The notes under the pieces are model-generated. The model made no database searches. It was not told the DNA's origin and worked only from the letters and a program-made list of their open reading frames with translations. DNA of 16,074 nucleotides from Candidatus Wolfebacteria bacterium (GTDB lineage Bacteria > Patescibacteriota > Minisyncoccia > UBA6257 > UBA9933). The stretch is from NCBI GenBank assembly GCA_027336345.1, contig DAHWFZ010000088.1:1-16074 (forward strand), in the 5' to 3' direction. Made by a program: the position numbers and the translations under genes. Numbering within the stretch: position 1 is the first letter of the stretch; the number at the start of each line of letters is the position of its first letter. Below, piece after piece: positions 12,960-16,074 of the stretch.

Positions 12960-13799
12960 ATGATTAAACTTTTTGATAGCCACACTCACGTCCAAATGCC
13001 GCAGTTTGATAATGACCGCGATGAAGTAATTAAACGCTCCTTGGATGCCGGAGTCTGGATGATAAATGCCGGGGCTGATAATGAAACTTCTATAAAAGGA
13101 GTGGAACTCGCAAATAAATATAACGAAGGCGTTTATGCCACGGTTGGATTGCATCCCACGGAAGAAGCGAGAAGCGATGAGCGAAGAGCGAATGGAAATA
13201 CGGGTTGGAATTATGAATTTTTTAAAAAATTGGCGCAGGATAAAAAAGTTGTGGCAATCGGGGAATGCGGTTTGGATTACTATACGCGGAATAACGCGGA
13301 ACAAAAACAAGCGCTGAATGGCGCGGAAAAAGAAAGGCAAAAAGATTTGTTTGTAAAACATATTTTGTTGGCCAAGGAGGTTAAAAAGCCATTGGTGATC
13401 CATTGCCGGGAAGCCTTTGAGGATTTGATTGAAATCCTCGAGTTAAATGTAAAAAGTAAAATGTTAAATGATCTACCGGGGGTGCTGCATTTTTTTACCG
13501 GAAATTTAAATGACGCTCAAATGCTTTTAAAATTGGGTTTTTATTTTACTTTTGGCGGTTTAATAACTTTTAGTCGTGATTTTGATGAGATTATAAAATT
13601 TATACCGCTTGATAGGATTATGGTTGAAACCGACGCGCCGTATGTTGCGCCTGTTCCTTTTAGAGGCAAGCGTAATGAACCGGCCTATGTAATTGAGGTT
13701 GCCAAAAAACTGGCGGAAATTAAAGGAATTTCTTTTGAAGAAGTTTGCAAGCAGACCACGGAGAATGCGAGAAAAGTTTTTGGGATTATTATTCCCTGA
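12960..13799 (+). CDS. tatD: TatD-family metal-dependent deoxyribonuclease
   Basis: A TIM-barrel hydrolase with exonuclease or DNA-repair roles in characterised members. The 279-aa protein shows the metal ligands in order: DSHTH (His8, His10), GECGLDYY (Glu102), VIHCRE (His148), HFFTG (His177) and VETDAPY (Asp225). The C-terminal helix with NARKVFG is typical. Three stretches look like in-frame repeat insertions: residues 70-80 (from GCGAAGAGCGA-like units), 110-124 (from AACGCGGAA-like units) and 162-169 (from AAATGTAAAAAG units). The stop codon TGA is supplied by a CCCTGAGCTTGTCGAAGG-type repeat, so the native end may have been lost. No Shine-Dalgarno is visible. Confidence 0.94.
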   Translation: MIKLFDSHTHVQMPQFDNDRDEVIKRSLDAGVWMINAGADNETSIKGVELANKYNEGVYATVGLHPTEEARSDERRANGNTGWNYEFFKKLAQDKKVVAIGECGLDYYTRNNAEQKQALNGAEKERQKDLFVKHILLAKEVKKPLVIHCREAFEDLIEILELNVKSKMLNDLPGVLHFFTGNLNDAQMLLKLGFYFTFGGLITFSRDFDEIIKFIPLDRIMVETDAPYVAPVPFRGKRNEPAYVIEVAKKLAEIKGISFEEVCKQTTENARKVFGIIIP

Positions 13800-13883
13800 G
13801 CTTGTCGAAGGATAAGCTGCCTGTCATTTCATTCTGAGTTGCGTTTGTTGGAAGCTAATTTCCTGCGCGTAACAACAAAAATC
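13794..13883 (+). repeat. REP-like hairpin and dispersed repeat copy B after tatD
   Basis: CCCTGAGCTTGTCGAAGG at 13794-13811 provides the tatD stop. TCATTCTGAG...TTTGTTGGAAGCTAATTTCC at 13830-13870 is a variant of the units at 9414-9467 and 15053-15117. The two units lie next to each other. Confidence 0.6.
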
Positions 13884-13934
13884 TATCTAATTAATTTTTA
13901 TAGTGTGTTAGTGTACTACTACAGTAAAAATAAA

Positions 13935-13970
13935 TAAAAAAAGCCGCCGCACCCTTTCGGATTCGGCGGA
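13935..13970 (-). terminator. Intrinsic terminator of the minus-strand orphan gene
   Basis: On the minus strand CCGCCG (13969-13964) pairs with CGGCGG (13949-13944) and a run of seven or more T residues follows. It stands about 20 bases after the stop codon of the 116-aa gene. Confidence 0.85.
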
Positions 13971-13987
13971 TATTGATACAAAATCTA

Positions 13988-14338
13988 TTAACAATGTATG
14001 TGGGTGGGAAATTCTTGTTTGTGGATAGTAAGTTGACCCTTTCTCGATTTAGTTGAATAGAAACCAACAACAAGATAATACCCTCCACCACCACACGTTC
14101 CTTTAAAGGAATATTTCGCTCCGGAATTATCAAGCATTCCTACCTCAGTAAGATTTACGCTGATGGTATCACGATGTTCCGGGATGCTGCCAGGAAACCC
14201 AGGCACTGTAAAAACAATATACCTTTCAAGATGTATTTCTTTTGATCCTGAAAGTCTTACAAATCGATCAAAAAAAGCAAGTTCAAGTTCGCTTTTCCCG
14301 GGACCCCCTGTGATTTTATAGACCTCTTCATTTGCCAT
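13988..14338 (-). CDS. Orphan 116-aa protein of unknown function
   Basis: I do not recognise this protein. It has no signal peptide or membrane helix and looks beta-rich: alternating hydrophobic strands (ERYIVFTVPGF, DTISVNLTEVGML, YYLVVGFYS), a Gly-rich turn GTCGGGGYY and an odd C-terminus EFPTHIHC. It has only two Cys residues (in GTCGG and at the very end). The gene is surely expressed as a unit: a near-consensus promoter (14437-14465), a leader of about 90 nt, AAGGAGGG seven bases before the ATG and a strong terminator. It is divergent from its neighbours, bounded by repeats on both sides, and differs from the housekeeping genes in having a strong Shine-Dalgarno. This suggests an acquired accessory gene. 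Confidence 0.8.
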   Translation of the reverse strand: MANEEVYKITGGPGKSELELAFFDRFVRLSGSKEIHLERYIVFTVPGFPGSIPEHRDTISVNLTEVGMLDNSGAKYSFKGTCGGGGYYLVVGFYSTKSRKGQLTIHKQEFPTHIHC

Positions 14339-14436
14339 ACGGCCCTCCTTGTAAATGTGCTAGCTCTGGAATGAGGCAGAACTAAACCTCTTATGTCCCC
14401 TACGGACAACTTATCTCATACGAGAAAGTATGTTTA

Positions 14437-14465
14437 TATATAATACATTGTTAAGACAGTGTCAA
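14437..14465 (-). promoter_or_regulatory. Strong sigma70-type promoter of the orphan gene
   Basis: On the minus strand TTGACA, 17-bp spacer, TATATA. The -35 box is two bases from the end of element E3. The leader that follows contains two small hairpins, CATAC/GTATG and GTCC/GGAC, between the promoter and the Shine-Dalgarno. Confidence 0.75.
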
Positions 14466-14467
14466 AT

Positions 14468-14535
14468 CCCCGATAGTAGAATTTCAACTCATTCGCTGGC
14501 GCGGAAAAGTGAACATGTTGAAATTCACTACGGGG
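14468..14535 (+). repeat. Inverted-repeat element E3, same family as 1085-1223 and 2411-2441
   Basis: Left end CCCCGATAGTAGA + ATTTCAAC (14468-14488); right end, read as reverse complement, CCCCGTAGTGA + ATTTCAAC (14517-14535). The 28-bp centre is not paired. The two ends differ from each other in the same way as in the other family members, while the arm (ATTTCAAC) differs from theirs. Confidence 0.7.
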
Positions 14536-14586
14536 CAGGTCGTTGAGTTTTGGTGGATAGTGGATTATTATAGATACAATTGTTTT

Positions 14587-14652
14587 GTTAACGAGTTTGC
14601 GAGTTAACGTGTTTTCTTTAACTCGTTAACCCGGTAACGCGCTAAACTGATA
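14587..14652 (+). repeat. GTTAACG repeat module upstream of gatC
   Basis: A second copy of the 12891-12959 module, ending CGCGCTAAACTGAT seven bases before the gatC ATG. The hairpin reads CGAGTTA...TAACTCG here and CGGGTTA...TAACCCG before tatD, a compensatory change. It may be a regulatory leader or a dispersed repeat. Confidence 0.65.
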
Positions 14653-14658
14653 AATATT

Positions 14659-14958
14659 ATGTTGATAGACAAAAAAGAAATTGAGCATTTGGCTGAGTTG
14701 GCGAAAATCAATTTAACCGAGCGCGAAGAGGAAAAATTGGTGAAAAACTTCCAAGAAATATTGGGTTATTTCGGACAGCTTAATGAAGTAAACACCGATA
14801 ACGTTGAGCCGATGAACGGGGGCACAATGCAAACCAATGTTTTTCGGGAGGATGAAAAAAATATAAGGGCGCAGCTGAACGCCGCGCCGGAAGATTTGAT
14901 TGACGCATTTCCTGAAAAAGAAGGAAGATTCCTTCAAACACCTCCAGTGTTTGAATAG
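14659..14958 (+). CDS. gatC: Asp-tRNA(Asn)/Glu-tRNA(Gln) amidotransferase subunit C
   Basis: Small stabilising subunit of GatCAB, which converts misacylated Glu-tRNA(Gln) or Asp-tRNA(Asn) to the correct amide form. The 99-aa protein has the usual length and layout: an N-terminal helix IEHLAELAKINLTEREEEKL (part shown), LNEVNTDNVEPM and the C-terminal FLQTPPVFE. GatA, its partner, begins 572 bases downstream rather than directly after it. The intervening segment consists of repeats and a GIY-YIG gene. No Shine-Dalgarno is visible. Confidence 0.95.
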   Translation: MLIDKKEIEHLAELAKINLTEREEEKLVKNFQEILGYFGQLNEVNTDNVEPMNGGTMQTNVFREDEKNIRAQLNAAPEDLIDAFPEKEGRFLQTPPVFE

Positions 14959-15017
14959 TTTAAGGGTAAAAGTTGAATGGAAAAAGGAAAATGGTTAATG
15001 GATAACAAAATAAGAAG

Positions 15018-15120
15018 TTTGTCATCCTGAGCCCAACGAAGGATCCCATTAAACACAGATTCTTGACCCCAACGGGGAGGAAGCCAGCTTCCAACAAACG
15101 GAGTACCTCAGAATGACATG
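15018..15120 (+). repeat. REP-like doublet including dispersed repeat copy C
   Basis: The unit starts TTTGTCATCCTGAG and ends CTCAGAATGACA, complementary with one mismatch. It contains CCTGAGCCCAACGAAGG at the left and the reverse-oriented GGAAGCCAGCTTCCAACAAA (15088-15107) in the middle. It stands directly before the unit with the GIY-YIG gene. Confidence 0.65.
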
Positions 15121-15125
15121 CCCTG

Positions 15126-15478
15126 TTTGTCATCCTGAACTTGTTTCAGGATCTAAGTCTAAATCATGAATAATTATTATGTTTACATAATGACAAATTT
15201 TAAAAATACTGTTTTATATATTGGCGTAACAAATAATTTAGAAAAAAGAGTATATGAGCACAAAAATAAATTAGTGGATGGTTTTACTTCAAAATACAAT
15301 GTAAGTAAATTAGTATATTTTGAAGAAACTAATGATATAAACGCTGCCATAGCAAGAGAAAAACAATTAAAAAATTGGCATAGGGAGTGGAAAGTTAATT
15401 TAATTAAAGAAAAAAATCTAAAATTTGATGATTTAAGTAAAATTTTTACAGATCCTGAAACAAGTTCAGGATGACAAA
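15126..15478 (+). mobile_element. GIY-YIG unit bounded by perfect 29-bp inverted repeats
   Basis: 15126-15154 is the exact reverse complement of 15450-15478. Each arm is itself a REP-like hairpin (ATCCTGAA ... TTCAGGAT). Between the arms lies one gene, the GIY-YIG nuclease. The unit, with the REP-like doublet before it, separates gatC from gatA, two genes commonly adjacent in bacteria. The layout recalls REP/RAYT pairs, with a GIY-YIG enzyme in the place of the transposase. That it moves is inference. Confidence 0.6.
15166..15474 (+). CDS. GIY-YIG superfamily nuclease, YhbQ/UPF0213-like
   Basis: A 102-aa single-domain protein. The GIY-YIG motif region is YYVYIMTN (residues 4-11) followed by LYIGVTNNLEKRVYEHK (17-33), with the conserved Tyr, Gly, Arg and His. 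A glutamate in the second half (IAREKQLKNW) fits the metal-binding Glu of the fold. There is no extra DNA-binding domain. The last seven residues and the TGA stop (DPETSSG) are encoded by the right inverted repeat, and the start codon lies 12 bases after the left one. AT-rich codons set it apart from gatC and gatA. The family includes homing and repair-type nucleases. Its actual substrate is unknown. Confidence 0.85.
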   Translation: MNNYYVYIMTNFKNTVLYIGVTNNLEKRVYEHKNKLVDGFTSKYNVSKLVYFEETNDINAAIAREKQLKNWHREWKVNLIKEKNLKFDDLSKIFTDPETSSG

Positions 15479-15530
15479 GACATTTCACTAGTAGCTAACA
15501 TCGAAAACCTAATGGTTGCAAAATAAAAAA

Positions 15531-16074
15531 ATGGAATTTTTACACGACCTTACAATCAAATCTTTCCACGAGGGATTGAAAAATAAAAAATTCAGCGCCT
15601 TTGAAATGACAAAGGAGTTTTTTGATTATATCGGCGACAAGGACAAGGAAATTGATGCGTATTTAAGTTTGAATAAAGACTATGCCCTGAAACAGGCGGA
15701 AGCCGTTGACCTTGCTTTGGCTAAGGGCGAAGAAATCGGAGATCTTGCCGGAGTGCCGATGGCAATAAAGGATAATATTTTGATTAAAGATTTGCCCGCA
15801 ACCGCGGCTTCAAAGATTTTGGAAAATTATAAGGCGGCTTATGATGCCACGGTTATTAAAAAACTTAAAAATGAAAACGCGGTGTTTTTGGGAAAAGTAA
15901 ATCTGGATGAATTCGCGCACGGGTCTTCAACTGAAAACTCCGCGTTTAAGACGACAAAAAATCCGTATGATTTAACGCGGGTTCCGGGAGGTTCAAGCGG
16001 CGGCTCGGCTGCGGCAGTGGCGGCAAACATGGCAATTGCGGCCTTGGGCACCGACACCGGCGGATCAATCAGAT
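15531..16074 (+). CDS. gatA: Glutamyl-tRNA(Gln) amidotransferase subunit A (5' part)
   Basis: Amidase subunit that releases ammonia from glutamine for GatB. The gene runs off the right edge after about 181 codons. The amidase signature is intact in this part: GVPMAIKDN with the catalytic Lys, [18 protein letters not shown] (part shown), [14 protein letters not shown] with the cis-Ser, and GTDTGGSIR, which carries the nucleophile Ser. The ATG follows a run of A residues and has no Shine-Dalgarno. Because the repeat insertion separates it from gatC, it must be transcribed through the insertion or from a promoter inside it; I see no clear one. Confidence 0.95.
   Translation, partial: MEFLHDLTIKSFHEGLKNKKFSAFEMTKEFFDYIGDKDKEIDAYLSLNKDYALKQAEAVDLALAKGEEIGDLAGVPMAIKDNILIKDLPATAASKILENYKAAYDATVIKKLKNENAVFLGKVNLDEFAHGSSTENSAFKTTKNPYDLTRVPGGSSGGSAAAVAANMAIAALGTDTGGSIR

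Noticed and set aside
12957..13403. 148-codon minus-strand frame opposite tatD
   Set aside because: Antisense of conserved TatD metal-binding regions with no independent start signals.
12891..14652. GTTAAC-rich modules as integron attC sites
   Set aside because: GTTRRRY-like bases occur, but there is no cassette array, no integrase gene and the modules sit before housekeeping genes.
15018..15478. CRISPR array
   Set aside because: The repeats are inverted palindromes with unequal spacing and a gene between them, not direct repeats with uniform spacers.

Overview
The window looks like a piece of a small-genome, host-dependent bacterium of the Candidate Phyla Radiation (Patescibacteria, probably a Parcubacteria-like lineage). 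This is inferred from compact, shortened housekeeping proteins, a moderately AT-rich base composition, a short zinc-ribbon L28, a ComEC split into two genes, an NDK with insertions, very few Shine-Dalgarno sequences, and many small palindromic repeats. TGA is used as a normal stop (MBL gene, tatD, GIY-YIG gene), which argues against the code-25 lineages (Gracilibacteria/SR1).

Layout. 1-237 is the 3' part of a structured RNA (or a structured 3' region) ending in an intrinsic terminator. 294-1548 holds an RluA-family pseudouridine synthase and ribosomal protein L19 (rplS), separated by an inverted-repeat element. 1603-2402 holds a tRNA-Leu-like 5' fragment, a free-standing LAGLIDADG endonuclease and an intact tRNA-Leu(GAG). 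2464-3344 holds a CobO/BtuR-type corrinoid adenosyltransferase and a small unknown gene. 3412-6921 holds a MITE-like element, the ComEC channel part, a TrpR/YerC-like regulator bracketed by two copies of a palindrome, the detached ComEC metallo-beta-lactamase part and a Nudix hydrolase. 6925-7598 holds ndk and the 5' remnant of a further Nudix-like gene. 7599-8260 has no protein gene but carries several palindromic repeats and a stand-alone structured small RNA with its own promoter and terminator. pyrD lies on the minus strand (8261-9391). rpmB follows, then a remarkable tRNA locus (9858-10168) in which an interrupted tRNA-Pro relic contains a complete tRNA-Pro(GGG). An AI-2E family membrane protein, metG and tatD come next. 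A divergent, self-contained orphan gene (13988-14338, minus) follows, and then gatC and the start of gatA. The gatC-gatA junction is opened by REP-like repeats and a GIY-YIG nuclease gene set between perfect 29-bp inverted repeats.

How it fits together. Most genes serve translation (RluA, L19, L28, tRNA-Leu, tRNA-Pro, MetRS, GatCA), nucleotide metabolism (PyrD, NDK, Nudix) and DNA uptake (ComEC in two parts). The unusual content is the accessory layer: at least five kinds of short palindromic elements, some ending one or two bases before a start codon, some read in frame inside conserved genes, some occupying tRNA genes, and one carrying a GIY-YIG nuclease. Of the systems visible here, the GIY-YIG/REP-like unit, the asymmetric CCCCGTAGTGA hairpin family and the tRNA-within-tRNA locus are the best candidates for something undescribed.
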